Made by a program: the position numbers and the translations under genes
Origin: DATBVX01 sp963724625
GTDB lineage: Bacteria; Pseudomonadota; Gammaproteobacteria; Steroidobacterales; Steroidobacteraceae
DNA length: 64,000 nucleotides
Assembly (NCBI GenBank): GCA_963724625.1
Contig: CAVRVO010000002.1
Coordinates: 16,926 to 80,925 of the forward strand
Direction: 5' to 3'
Notes under the pieces: generated by a model
The model's input: only the letters and a program-made list of their open reading frames with translations
Database searches by the model: none
What the model was told of the DNA's origin: nothing
Shown: one piece after another, positions 26,069 through 36,845 of the stretch
How the letters are laid out: every line of letters starts with the position of its first letter
Position numbering within the stretch: position 1 is the first letter of the stretch

Positions 26069-28165
26069 TCGATATCGTTAACAAAGTAGTAACAGCCGAG
26101 TCTCAGCTCGTGAAGTTACTAGGCGACTACGACTCGTCCTTCGTTGGCTATGTCTATGGCATGCACTTCGATGATGCCCTGATTCTTGACCAACGATGAA
26201 TTCAAGCACCGGGTCAACGGGATCCCGCACAACTGCTTTATTGTGGCTGCGGGCTTTCCCCCCGCCCAGTTCGCAAATGCCAAGCCAATTGATCGAGAGG
26301 TCATTCTGCTCAGGGTGCTAGAGCCTGTGCCGCTGCCGCAGGATGCCGATTTCGTACGCACGCGAATTGAGCATCATCAGCGCAGACGAAGTGAGGAGAA
26401 ATATCCTGACGACGTAAACGACGGACTGGATCCGATTACAGCTGTCGAACTACAGGCTGGGGCACTGAGGTGCAGCATACTTGGAACATTCTTTATCGAC
26501 GACGACGGTGAGTTGCGGCTCGGGAGTGATATCGAAAACTTCATGAGTCTTTCTCGATTGCGTGCATTTAAGCCTCGCGCTGAAGCATTGGAACGCATCG
26601 TAAATCACATCAATCCAGAAGTTCGTCGACAAGCAACTGAGGAGGCTCGAAAGGCGGGATTCCGGAGCGTCCCCTCGCCAATTCACGTTGGCACGGTTCG
26701 ATTCACATCTACCGCGCGCTTGCACCGAGGAACCACCGAGCCAAGGGTCAACGTGCTTATTCAGCCGACTGATTCCTAGCGCGGCGCACAGCTGTGCTGG
26801 GAATGACGAGAACGGGCAAATCCAACACCGTTAAGACCACAGTTTCTGCAGTGGCAATTGCGGCAATCACCGATGACATTCGAATCGGTCAGCTTATCTT
26901 CGACGTGAACGGTGAATACGCTAATGCCAATCACCAGGACGACGGAAGCTCAATCTCTGATGTATTTACGTCTCACACAGTTCGTTACCGCGCAATTGAC
27001 ACTCCCGGTTTTCTCGATCTTCGTACCAACTTTTACACGGAAACGGCTCAGGCGCTGAGCCTCCTTCAGTCTCTCCATAAGGCTGATCCGTCTCTATACA
27101 CTGGGCAAGACATCGACACATTCATTGCATCCACATTGGAGGAGCCGGATCAGTCAGCCGTGGGTGATTGGACGCGCTGGGAAACCTTAAAGGCGATTTT
27201 TCAATGCATGTTGTTCCGTGCAGGATACAAAGCGCCCGAAGGACTTCTCGTGAAGGTACCGCTCTCAGCAAAGCTAACATCTCAGATGACTAGGTGGGCG
27301 CAGTCCAAGACCCCTCCAATCAATGTTCAGATCCCAACGACGGATCGTCTCCCGCTCGACCAAGCCGGTGCGTGGTTGGACCAGATCAGAGCAACAAATC
27401 TCGATCTAAGAGCAGCGCAGAAAGCACAGGGTCAGGTGCAGGTAGGCCTCGATCGAGTATCCGCGGCAATGCTTGGGTTGATCCATTCATGGAGGCTTAT
27501 CTGAACATGCATGCCAGAGCCAACAACAGCGGCCTGACGATCGGTGGCTATCGCGCTATCACCAAGTACGTGGACTACCACTCGGCTCGCCGCAGCACTG
27601 ATGTAGTGGCGGAGATTGTCAGTCACCTAGACAAAGGTCGCATTGTGATCTTGGATCTATCGGCTGGGCCGGTGGTAATCCGGTCCGTATTATCCAAGCG
27701 CATCGCGCAGCACATATTTGATCGACAGATGAACGCACTGAACAGCGGTGAAAGTCCGAAGAATCTAGTCTCTGCGTCGAGGAAGCCCACAACCTGATCG
27801 GTAAGAAGGCGGAGCTTGACGACACTTGGCCACGCATAGCCAAGGAAGGCGCGAAGGCGCGAATTGCATTCGTTTACGCCACGCAGGAACCGTCATCGGT
27901 TCATCCCAACATCCTGGCGAATACAGAGAACTCGTTTGTTACGCACCTAAACAATGACGATGAACTCAAGACGTTGGGAAAGTTTTACGACTTTGGTGAT
28001 TTCGTTAGCTCGCTAAAGTCTGCACAGGATGTGGGGTTCGCGCGGATCGAAACTCTCTCTTCGCCATTCGTTATTCCTACCCAGATCAATCGATTTTCTC
28101 CCTCCGATATCAAAGCTCGGCTAAGAAGCTTGAAGATAGAGGTCACTGATGCCGTACCAGCGTGA
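26065..28165 (+). pseudogene. HerA-type ATPase/translocase (DUF87), frameshifted
   Basis: Joined across frames, about 700 residues. Openings are VVTAESQLVKLLGDYDSSF and FIVAAGFPPAQFANAKPIDR (HAS-barrel-like N-terminus). Walker A is VLGMTRTGKSNTVKT at about 26794. LIFDVNGEYANAN follows, then a helical insertion, and Walker B is VEEAHNLIGKKAELDDTWP at about 27775. FVYATQEPSSVHPNILANTE is the arginine-finger/sensor stretch, and the protein ends at TDAVPA. Breaks occur near 26180, 26780, 27485 and 27775. HerA proteins form hexameric DNA-translocating rings that pair with NurA or SIR2 effectors. The start overlaps the methyltransferase end (GTGA) and the end overlaps the NurA ATG by 17 bases, a tight operon. 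Confidence 0.8.
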
Positions 28166-29507
28166 AACGGCGGGAAAGGGTGGGCATTCGGATTGTTCGC
28201 CGTCCTGACGTTCAACGTTTCCTCGAGGGCTGCGATTACCTGAGGGTTCCGAGCACTGCAGAAGCCGAAGTTCTCGCGTCGTCATTCTCAGGCGCCGAGC
28301 GACGAACCACCTGCCTTCCTGAATACGTGGTCGTCCTCGGACGCCAGCAAGAGCGCACCCGATCACCGACAAACTTCCAGCACAGATCGGCTACATCAAG
28401 GTCAGCCATGTCCTGATTGAGATGGACACTTATGCTGAGCTAATCGATCCGATGACGAGGTTCGTTGACCCATTCAAAGCAGCGGAGCTTCGTCGCGATG
28501 CGGCCCCCATAACGTTCGTCTGCCCGGCAGCAATTTTCGCTATCGAAACGCGCGATCAGTGCGAGATGGTTTTCGACGTGCTGTTTTCGACGAGTTGAAC
28601 GCAGACAGATCCCAGGGAGGGCCTGACCAGGCTGTGATTACGGATGTGTTGTTGCATCTGTGCGGCGGGAAGGTAGTCCTAGAGCGATGTCCGTCGTGTG
28701 GCAGTGAAGCAGAAGTCGAGTTCCGGAGCGCTCGCGTAGTCGTGCATTGCGACGCTTGCAGAGAGCCAGTGTTCGTAACTGATCGCTAAGGCTTCGCGAG
28801 GACATTTCAGATTTCGGAAACAACACAAGCGCCATGACACGATGATGAAGGCTGTGAGCGTCTATTGCTCGCAACGCTCATCCATCAGGTGTTCTCCGCG
28901 AACCCGAGGGTGCTTCTCAAAATGACTTTCGTGGTAACGGGCCACTGGCGGTTCTTCGTCAGCCCGCGAAACTTCACGCGCGCATGATGACACTTATCGC
29001 AGGGGTCAATCTCGTTTGTCCGAACTCGTTTGGAACATCTGCTAGTGATCGGTCTGCAGAACCGGGATCGTAATGGACCACGCGAATCTAATCGGTCGGT
29101 TTCTCCCCGATGGTGTGTTGCGCGTCATAGATGATGAGTACCGCGAGAAGTACATCAAGTACAGTGATGCACCGAGCAGTAACTTCGGGAGCGAAGTGTG
29201 TTGGGGGCAGGACTTTCTCTTCAAAACGGAGAAGGGCCGCATTTTCAACTTTGCTTTGCCGTACCCGTTCCCGAACGGAGTCCTGTGGGCGGTGGAGCCG
29301 CATCCGCGAGGCAGAAGTGTGAGATCGATCGCTACGGCTCCCTGATCAGCGGGCTTGCGACCTGATCAGCATTTCGAACTCGATCTGTATGAAAGTGCGA
29401 TCGTACCTGTGGCGTTAGCCCACAGGCACGCGTCGATCAGCATTGTTCCAGGAGGGAAGGTACTCGACATTGTGACGAAGGCGGGGCTATCACGGCCGAT
29501 CCGCTAA
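28149..29507 (+). pseudogene. NurA-domain nuclease, frameshifted
   Basis: ATG 28149 (MPYQRETAGKGGHSD) opens a gene of about 450 codons in at least five frame pieces. These include RRPDVQRFLEGCDYLRVPST, then LPEYVVVL followed in another frame by DASKS (the position of the NurA DGS active-site motif). IGYIKVSHVLIEMDTYAELI, DPMTRFVDPFKAAELRRDA, a zinc-ribbon CPSCGSEAEV...HCDAC at 28692-28764, ERLLLATLIHQVFSANP and DHANLIGRFLPDGVLRVIDD follow. The end is AIVPVALAHRHASISIVPGG with the stop at 29505. The identification rests on these blocks and on the adjacent HerA gene. NurA is a Mn-dependent nuclease that works with the HerA ring. It is inactive as it stands. Confidence 0.65.
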
Positions 29508-29958
29508 CTCGAACAGTCTCATGGCTTCGGGTGTGGTTTTTTTCTGCGCGATATTTCTATACCCCCTAACGACCAGCGCAGCGGCCTGAGGATGACGCAG
29601 GTGCATGACGATGTCGCGTAGGCCAAGACGCCTAACAACGCGTTGGAGCATGACTAGCCTGAGGAAAGAATCCTGGGAGATGAACTCTGGCCACGACACG
29701 AACACTTGAGGCAGATCCAGTAACGCTTCAGAACCTGTTCGCCGCTGACCGAGTTCACCTTGCACACTTGCTGTCGTGTAGGCGATTCCCTTCAGGCACA
29801 AAGTGGGAACGCGGCTGCGTTCGCTTGATAACGTTGCCTCTGGCGATTTGCCTTCTCTTCCAGCAGCTGCGAAGGACGTTATGTATCGCGACAGGCCCAA
29901 CAGACGACTCGTGAGCGCCGCCACCAGACACGAGGAAGGCGACCTGCAGTGTAGCCAT
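29490..29958 (-). pseudogene. Hypothetical gene on the opposite strand, probably broken
   Basis: The frame ending at 29490 contains a natural-looking stretch: VFVSWPEFISQDSFLRLVML, QRVVRRLGLRDIVMHLRHPQ, TTPEAMRLFELADRP. Its 5' part (SFAAAGREGKSPEATLSSER) is less convincing, and another frame begins with an ATG at 29958 (MATLQVAFLVSGGGAHESS). It is probably one gene with a shift near 29760-29900. It ends convergent with the NurA gene, overlapping by 18 bases. I do not recognise the family. Confidence 0.4.
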
Positions 29959-32900
29959 GCCTAGCTCTACGAGGTCCCGAAGACCGGTCGATATCTCTTG
30001 GGGTCGGGACCACCCAAAGCGCAGAGCGATGCTGTTGGCACATGCTCGCGGTCGCGTTTTTTGTTCATCGCGGGGGCAGGCGTCTGCGCCCGTCCGGTCT
30101 TCCTAACTTTCGCGGCTTGGCTCTTGACGTATATCGACGTTCGATTCGGCAGTGTACAAGGTTCTCTCAGCTGTCCCTGACCATGCGTGTAATCGATGGG
30201 AACCCGCGACCGATGGCCTGTCCGAGAAGCGACGGGCTGAAGTCGGACGATTTGTTCAGGGGGAGTACGACGTTGTACTCGGGATGCTGGAGCGGCGGAT
30301 GGAGTCTTCAACATCAAACACGAGCTCCGTTCGTGATCTCGTTGCCGAGATTCTGGGGAGTGAAGGACAAGTCCGGCAAACTAAAGAAGGCGGTGCCCTC
30401 ACGGATCCATCGGGCACTCGTGAAGCTGGCGGATCGTGGGGGTGCCCACACCGTTCATCACGACGATTCTTGACCTACTCCTCGAAGCAGCGGGCGGAAC
30501 TCAACCCAACAGGATCCAGAGCTACGCTCTCGGCGGAATACCACGACCTGGTTTGAAGACGGCATTTTCAGGAGTCATGCACGTACACGGCGCGCTCAGC
30601 ACAAATAGTGATGTCGCGTCTGAAATAGTAGTTACGGACCATGACTTTGGGGAGTACTACCTTCGCCGGCGCATAGTGCCGGATTTCATCTATGACGCAG
30701 CACGGCTTTTTCACCTTGTGCTTGTTGGCTATAGCGCAAGCGATGCGCCGATGCGCTATCTCTTCAACGCTGTGGCAGCCGACGGCTCAAGATTCGACGA
30801 CTTGAAGGAACGCTTTGCATTCGTCGCATCAGCAACTGTGCCGGACCAAGTGCTAATCCAAGATTGGATCGGTGGTGATTATAACACCTATCCCGTATGA
30901 CGAAGCGAACGAGCATTCCTCTCTGACAGAGACCATTGTCCGATGGGCTGAGTTGTCGGCCGTAAATGGAAGTCCCAGGACTGTTGAAGCGCTGTTACGC
31001 CGAATCACACGGAAGCCACGCGCTACAGCATCCGAGTCGGATCGTGATCTCGCAGATCATTTGTATCGAAGGTACGGACAGGCCGAGCGCGTCCGGTTGG
31101 TGGGCCTGCTTTCGAAGGGAGGGGCAGATCAGAGTTGGCTGGAGTCCTTTTTGAAGGCTGAAAACGACCTGCATAGAGTCAACTGACATGATTGAGGTTT
31201 GGAGCTTTGTCGGGGGCCGAGCAGGCGGAGTGCCGGGCCGCGGTGGCCTTCCTTGAGGGCCGATTGGCCGAGCGGTCGTCAATTGAGTGGGCACTTGGGT
31301 TCAATGAACGAGATACATCAACGCGCGTTGCTCGTTCGAACGGTACTCAACAGTGCGCAGGCTGACCTATTAACCGAGCCATGGCGGACAGCATGGAGGC
31401 TCATTGAGGAGAGTTGGGGAGGATCGCAGCCTAACTACAGCGACTACGTTAACGAGTATGAGATCCGAAAGCGTTTGGCGAAGGGAGAGCTGATCCGGCG
31501 CTCTTATAGCGGAAATCGCGGCTCTCGTCAGGCCTCACGTTAAGGTCGAGCCTTTCTCAAAGTGGGACCGGACAATGCGGAAGATTCCTCGGACAGCGAA
31601 GCGTGCCGAGGATCTGATGTCGATACGGATTACAAGTGGACGTCTCTCAGAACAACAGGGCATCGATATTTCCGACGTGAGGGAAGAGGTATTTCTTACC
31701 GAGCTAGGACATGAACTGGAAGCGGCAGTTATCAAAGGCATTGACATAGCCGCCCGCCTCGGGTGGAACGTTCACGACGCTTTTTGGCGGTTAGGCAATT
31801 AAATCGCGTCTACTTCGTCCCCCCAGGCGATCTGAAACCTGGTGATGCAGAGCCTGATAGATTTAACGCAGGGATTGCTCCTAGCGTGAAATTGCTACAT
31901 GGCGCTGTGTCGCGTCTCGTAGGTGTTTCCAGGGACTCAGCCATAGCTTTCGTCAAACGGTCGGAAACAAACACCGACGGCGGTATTCGTAAGGCTATGG
32001 GCGGCCATGGCCCGAGATCCAAGCATTTCATCACCAGAGGAAGTGGCGGCGTTTCTTACATCAATTAGCGAGCGGATGTTCTGGAGCGTGGAATCTTTCC
32101 CGGAAGTCGCAGAGTTGCGGGCGAGGCACTTCGCTGGGCTCACCAGCGGCGCACAGACCAGAATCGCCGCACGTGTCTTCAAGGGTCCGCTGCGAAGCTT
32201 CTGGCCAAGGCGTACCGACGCCAGAGAGGTTCGCAGAGTATCGAAACTACTCTGCTAATCGCGAGATGCGGCGGATTCAGGTGGGTGGCGGTAGCCTCCC
32301 CGCGGAGGAAACTCAATGGCTGGCATCTCACGTCGTTGAATATCCAGAGCTGGCGCAAATGACTTGCATAGACGAGGGATTTCCAGGTGCGCCAAGCGCT
32401 CAATGGGTGCCACCGAATCCCGATGACAAATATGAACTTTTGATCGGCACGGAGCGCGTCAGTGCCCTTGAGCAAGCCTTAGGGTCAAGGATCAGCCGTA
32501 ATTGGCACGACGCTCCAGCGGAGCGAGCACTCGACTGGATACGAAAGGAGGGAAACCCTCAAAGGATTCTTTCTGACTTTGGCATGACTGACCAACCAGA
32601 TGCATATCCGAAAGTATGGGAAGCATTTGGATGGGCATACCCGCGACCGGCAGAAACGCCGACTGCCGATAACTCGACAACTTCGAGTCGGATTGCTGAT
32701 CTCCTCAATGGACTCTCGGTGGAGACCTTACGAGCCGCAATCGATGGAATTGCCCATCTTCTTGACACCTGGGCCAATGTTTTCGTCGCGCTCCCTGAGA
32801 TTAGTTCCCTGTGGGCGCACCTGTGGCCGATAGCAGTCGATGCTACGAACGCACTGCAGCCGCCGGATGCGCCTCCTGATCTGAACATCCAAGTCAAACA

Positions 32901-33912
32901 GGGAGACGGCCACGAACCGGAAGACTTAGACACCCTGAACTCCGCTGCAGGCAAATTGATGACCGTGTTTATGGCGGCTTGCCCAAACCTGAAAGACGTT
33001 CCTCATCCATTCGAAGGAGGTGAACTTCGGAAGATGCGCGATGCAGCCGTGGCGGCGCCCGGAAGATCAGGCTTAATCGCCCGCCATGTGATGATCCGAT
33101 CTCTTGGATATTTTCTAAACGCCGATGAAGCGTGGACGAGAGCTCATCTGATGTCTCCCCTTACGGAGCCGGGGAGCGAGAACCCTGCTCTCTGGAGGGC
33201 CGTCGCATTGGCGAGGCAATCGAAGGAAACGTTGGCGATTATCGGCGAGGCGATGGCTGACCGCGCTGCCGATGCGAGTCTTGGTCGGGATACACGCCAA
33301 GCTCTCGTCTTCAGCTTGGTTGTGGAGAGTATGCACGCACTGAACGAAGACCGTAATCCTGCAGTTTCTTTCGATCGCGTACAACAAATGCTTCGTGCGG
33401 TCGATGACGAAGTCCGCGCGCACGCGGCAGGGGTCGTAGGACGCTACATAGCGGAGATGTCGCAGCCGCAGAACTCCGGGGCGAAACGTCGATCGCCGGA
33501 GGAACTGTTCCAGAGGGTAGGGTGCCCGTTCCTGATCCGCGTTTGGCCACGGGAACAAACTCTCGTTACGCCTGGTGTCGCGAGGGCTTTCTCTGGTTTG
33601 CCGGTTAGGTGCGGTGAATCATTCGCAGAAGCGGTGGAGTCGATCGAGCGTTTCCTGGTGCCGTTCAACTGTTGGTCGCTTAGCGAGTACGGTCTGCGTG
33701 GCGACGAAGAAGGTGAAGCGCGCCTTTCGAGCATCGACACTCCTCGGAAGGCAAAGGCGCTGATGCGACTCCTCGATGCAACCATAGGAACGGCAGAGGA
33801 CGCCGTCATCCCAATCGATTTGGGTCAAGCGTTGGATCAGATTAGAGAGGTTGCTCCCGACGTTCTCGAGAGTCGTAACTATCGTAGGTTAGCGACCCTA
33901 ACCCGTCGATAG
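29957..33912 (+). pseudogene. Very large SIR2-family protein, frameshifted
   Basis: Joined across frames it would be about 1,300 residues. The N-terminal SIR2 domain is recognisable: GAG-VCAPSGLPNFRGLALD at 30072-30120 (NAD site GAGxS..SGxPxFRG), FITTILDLLLEA at 30453-30489 (usually TTNFD), and HVHGALS with the catalytic histidine at 30581-30600. YYLRRRIVPDFIYDAARLFH, LVLVGYSASDAPMRYLFNAV and ITPIPYDEANE then close the domain. The remaining 900 residues are helical (EPWRTAWRLIEESW, ERMFWSVESFPEVAELRARH) and end in an intact 579-codon frame, 32173-33912. About eight or more shifts lie before 32230 and none after. SIR2 effectors of phage defence deplete NAD. The start is either ATG 29957 or 30029. 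Confidence 0.75.
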
Positions 33913-34236
33913 TGATCGTTGCCCTCGCTAGTGACGGACCATCCGGCTGCGGATCCCACGACTGAAATCAGTCGATCGAACAATCGTTGTAGCACTGGCT
34001 CGCTCTGGCGTAAGCGGAGGCAAAAAACGAAGGACCTCTCGAGTGGGTCGTCGCTGCCGTTGCGTGACGTTGTTTGCTACTGCTCTGCTACCTAAACAGA
34101 TGAGTGAGCGGCGCTTGCCATGACCTGCTACGTCCTCGTCTGCTGCTAGCGCTTTGATTCGCTGACGCTCGGTGCTGCTTGCTCGTCCGGGTCGGCCCCT
34201 TTTAATCCGTTGGTTGTAGCGGGCTCGCGAACGCGT
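33913..34236. other. Intergenic region at the right edge of the island
   Basis: About 320 bases with no open frame of note, no tRNA and no repeat that I can match to the left border. The base composition returns to GC-rich downstream. Confidence 0.5.
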
Positions 34237-34944
34237 TCAGGTGCTGCCTAAGGAATCGAGCAGCAGCCGCGCGAACTGCGGACCCGTTCCCGCTTCCTCG
34301 TGTTTGAAGTAGACGAACACCTCTTTGCAGCCTGAGGTCTTCTCGCGAATCGTCTTCGCCCAGCCGGTCAGATCGGCGGGCTTGTAGCCTTCATCGCGCA
34401 GCCTGAAGTACGCGTAGTCCGCGGTCATCTCCACAGGCGTTGAACGTGTTTCGCTGTCCGCAATGCAGAGCGCCAGGTTGCGCGATCTCAAGCGCTGGTA
34501 CAGATCATCATCCAGCCACGAGCCGTGCCGAAACTCGAAAGCTGCCACTGTCCCGGCCGGAATCGTGTCGAGGAACGCCTCGAACCGCGGAATGTCCTTC
34601 TTGAAGTTCGGCGGCAGCTGAAAGAACAGCACGCCGAGCTTCGGCCCGAGCACCTTGGCGGTCTCGAGGAAATATTTCACGCGATCTTCGCAGTCCTTGA
34701 GGCGCGCCTCGTGCGTGATCTTCTTCGGCGCCTTGAGCGTGAACTTGAAGTGCTCGGGCGTCTGCGCGCTCCAGCCTTCGAGGATCTTCTTGTTCGGCGC
34801 GCGGTAGAACGTGTAGTTGATCTCGACCGTCGAGAGGCGCTCGGCGTAGTAGGGCAGCATCTTCGCGGCGGAGAGATCCTCGGGGTAGAAGCTCCCTTTC
34901 CATTCCGGGTAGTTGTACCCGGAGGTTCCGACCCAGATGGCCAT
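34237..34944 (-). CDS. DUF72 (YecE-like) protein
   Basis: A 235-residue TIM-barrel protein. The DUF72 signature is complete: IWVGTSGYNYPEWKGSFYPE at the N-terminus, ERLSTVEINYTFYRAP, KFTLKAPKKITHE, FFQLPPNFKKD, AAFEFRHGSWLDD and a late AYFRLRDEGY. The closing KEVFVYFKHEEAGTGPQFAR is also standard. The family is widespread and its biochemical role is still unknown. It is a single gene with an intact reading frame and composition like the core genome, and it marks the end of the island. Confidence 0.92.
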   Translation of the reverse strand: MAIWVGTSGYNYPEWKGSFYPEDLSAAKMLPYYAERLSTVEINYTFYRAPNKKILEGWSAQTPEHFKFTLKAPKKITHEARLKDCEDRVKYFLETAKVLGPKLGVLFFQLPPNFKKDIPRFEAFLDTIPAGTVAAFEFRHGSWLDDDLYQRLRSRNLALCIADSETRSTPVEMTADYAYFRLRDEGYKPADLTGWAKTIREKTSGCKEVFVYFKHEEAGTGPQFARLLLDSLGST

Positions 34945-35014
34945 GTCACACAGTCGGGTAGTTCATTTGTGGGCGGGAAGTCTAGCACCGGGCCGAGTGG
35001 CGACCCCAATCGCC

Positions 35015-35076
35015 AGGGACTGAGATAAAGAAGCAGGGACTGACAGAAGTAGAAGAGAGACTGAGAAAAACAGAAG
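35015..35076. repeat. Three imperfect purine-rich tandem repeats
   Basis: Units of about 20-22 bases start at 35015, 35035 and 35057, each with a core [AG]G[AG]ACTGA followed by A/G-rich sequence. They lie between the DUF72 start and the DUF2799 stop and form part of no gene. Confidence 0.6.
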
Positions 35077-35147
35077 GCCCGGCCGCCGGGATCGTCAGTG
35101 TGGTGCGCTGTCGGTCCCGGCCTTTGAGCGCGACCGGTTTGTACGGG

Positions 35148-35789
35148 TTAGCGGTTGTAGGCCAGGGATTCGCGGAATTTATCGAGCTCTTCCTGTCGCG
35201 CACCGAGCTCGCGCTGGAGTGCTCCGATTTCGCTTTCGAGCTTGCCCTGACGTCTGCCGAGCTCGTAGATGTCGTTGGCGAGAAGCACGCGCTCATTGTC
35301 CGGAGTGTCCTTGTCGAGAAGCGCCGCCTCTTTCACGGACTGAGCTTCCCTCACCTCACTCAAGGCATGACGCTTGCCCGCGATCTGGCTCGAGACCACA
35401 TTGACCGCCGCATTCAGCTCGTAGAGTTGGCGGCCGGATTGATAGCCGCTCAGGAACTCGCCTTCGAGTTCCGCCGGGCACATCCCGCCATAGGCGCCGC
35501 CTGAGGAACCGAGGTTGAATCCAGTCGCCGCGCGGCAGTAGGTTTCCACGCCCTGCGCATAGCCCGCGCGATAGGCCTCGAGATCCGGAGTGACGCCGTG
35601 CTTGGCGCACGCCTTGCGATAGTCGCCGATCCTCGCGACCGAGGCTCCCCTGGCACCGTCTTCGAATCCAACCGAACGCCAGTCGCTCACCTCGCACTCC
35701 GATCGACCCATCGCGCTGCATCCCGCCAGCACGATGACGGTGAGGGGTAGCAGCGCGCGCCAGGACAGACTCAGCGGATTGATGTTCAT
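35148..35789 (-). CDS. DUF2799 lipoprotein
   Basis: A 213-residue protein from ATG 35789 (an ATG five codons earlier is possible). The lipobox VLAGC gives an acylated cysteine at about residue 24. Two DUF2799-type repeats of the form G-x-x-D-G-x-x-G / YRxGYxxG are visible: VGFEDGARGASVARIGDYRK and LEAYRAGYAQGVETYC, then LEGEFLSGYQSGRQLYELNA. The C-terminal 60 residues form a coiled coil (LARRQGKLESEIGALQREL-like heptads). An envelope location is expected; the function is unknown. A short piece of this gene (around GFEDGARG) recurs at 40560-40600 and 41440-41455. Confidence 0.8.
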   Translation of the reverse strand: MNINPLSLSWRALLPLTVIVLAGCSAMGRSECEVSDWRSVGFEDGARGASVARIGDYRKACAKHGVTPDLEAYRAGYAQGVETYCRAATGFNLGSSGGAYGGMCPAELEGEFLSGYQSGRQLYELNAAVNVVSSQIAGKRHALSEVREAQSVKEAALLDKDTPDNERVLLANDIYELGRRQGKLESEIGALQRELGARQEELDKFRESLAYNR

Positions 35790-36061
35790 CGCAACGCCTC
35801 GCAAACGGTCCGGGTCCGGACCGCGCGGGCGACCTTAGCCCCGGCTCAGCCGTACAGCCGTGACTGACCTCACGAAAAGGCGTCTCGCTGAGCTACGATC
35901 GCCCAAGCTGCAGATGGCTGCTCAGGGACTCGCAATGATCCGAAGCGCAAAATAGAAGACGCGCGTCAGAAATGCGGGATGCTCCTTCTGGATCAACGAA
36001 CTACGTTCTCTAGTAGACAGACCTTGGAAGCGTTGCCATTCAGCAGTCGGCCGCAGTTTCC

Positions 36062-36604
36062 GTGGAATCCATCTCCAATCGAATCCTGGTCATTCGAGGC
36101 CAGCGCGTAATGCTCGATGTCGACATAGCCGTGCTTTACGGGGTGCCGACGGGGCGACTCAACGAACAGGTCAAGCGCAATAGAGGCCGGTTCCCCGCCG
36201 ACTTCATGTTTGCGCTCAACCGTGAGGAATGGTCAGTGCTGATGTTGTCGCAAATTGCGACAACATCGCAGCGCCGTCGCAGGCTGGATCGATTGCCTCG
36301 CGCGTTCACGGAACACGGATGCCTCATGCTGGCCAATGTTGTGCGGTCCAAGCGCGCAATTGAGATCAGTCTGCTCGTGGTGCGAGCTTTTGTACGACTT
36401 CGCACGGTGCTCGCAGGCAACAGGGATCTGGCGGCACGGGTGGACCAGTTGAGCAGTGAACTCGGAGTGCACGGCAGAAGACTGTCGGCTCACGAGCGAA
36501 CGATTCTCAAACTTCTGGAGGACATTCGCCGCCTGACTCGCTTCCCAGAGCACAAGCAACGACCGATTGGTTTCACGGCAAACCTGAACGGCGATACCTC
36601 GTGA
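36062..36604 (+). CDS. ORF6N-domain DNA-binding protein
   Basis: A 180-residue protein, GTG start at 36062. The ORF6N (KilA-N-like) domain fills the first 90 residues: ILVIRGQRVMLDVDIAVLYG, RLNEQVKRNRGRFPADFMFA, LPRAFTEHGCLMLANVVRSK. A helical C-terminus follows (ISLLVVRAFVRLRTVLAG). The family comes from phages and mobile elements and is thought to bind DNA. A 27-bp near-perfect palindrome is embedded in its own coding sequence at 36241-36267. A truncated relative lies at 38433-38833 with a different palindrome at the same codon. Confidence 0.88.
   Translation: MESISNRILVIRGQRVMLDVDIAVLYGVPTGRLNEQVKRNRGRFPADFMFALNREEWSVLMLSQIATTSQRRRRLDRLPRAFTEHGCLMLANVVRSKRAIEISLLVVRAFVRLRTVLAGNRDLAARVDQLSSELGVHGRRLSAHERTILKLLEDIRRLTRFPEHKQRPIGFTANLNGDTS
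36241..36267. repeat. Perfect inverted repeat inside the ORF6N gene
   Basis: Arms GATGTTGTCGCAA and its complement, 13 bp each, surround one central A (36254), the first base of the isoleucine codon in LSQIATTS. It would act as a two-fold symmetric protein site or a DNA/RNA hairpin. Confidence 0.85.
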
Positions 36605-36759
36605 CAGACTCCCCGGTGCGCGATGGGAAGATCATCGCGGCCTATACAACCGCTGCCATCACGGCCGCGCCGGCTCATGGTCAGTATCAGCATGCCTTTC
36701 GACGGCCGTGCTCGACTATAGTGACGTCGTTGGCCGTGTAAGCCTTGTCTTCTTGCAGC

Positions 36760-36777
36760 TATGTCAGAACTGACATA
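36760..36777. promoter_or_regulatory. Palindrome TATGTCAGAACTGACATA, likely TA operator
   Basis: Eight-base perfect arms with a 2-base centre, ending on the first base of the ATG that starts the toxin stub. The placement is typical of operators bound by XRE antitoxins such as the one encoded at 36846. Confidence 0.6.
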
Positions 36778-36845
36778 TGGTACCCAGACCTGGGCGGGAT
36801 AAGCCTCTCGTGTGGCTTCACAGTGAGATCAATGGAGATCATTGG
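36777..36845 (+). pseudogene. 5' stub of a RelE/HigB-type toxin
   Basis: The first codons (MVPRPGRDKPLVWLHSEI) match the conserved opening D-K-P-L-V-W-L-H-G-E-[IV]-K of the phage-derived Gp49-like/RelE toxins that precede this class of XRE antitoxin. After about 18 codons the sequence runs in frame straight into the antitoxin gene, so roughly 85% of the toxin is missing. Confidence 0.65.

Noticed and set aside
35070..35135. Possible terminator with GGCCCGG / CCGGGCC-like arms
   Set aside because: The stem is long but imperfect, the loop exceeds 25 bases, and no T run follows on either strand.
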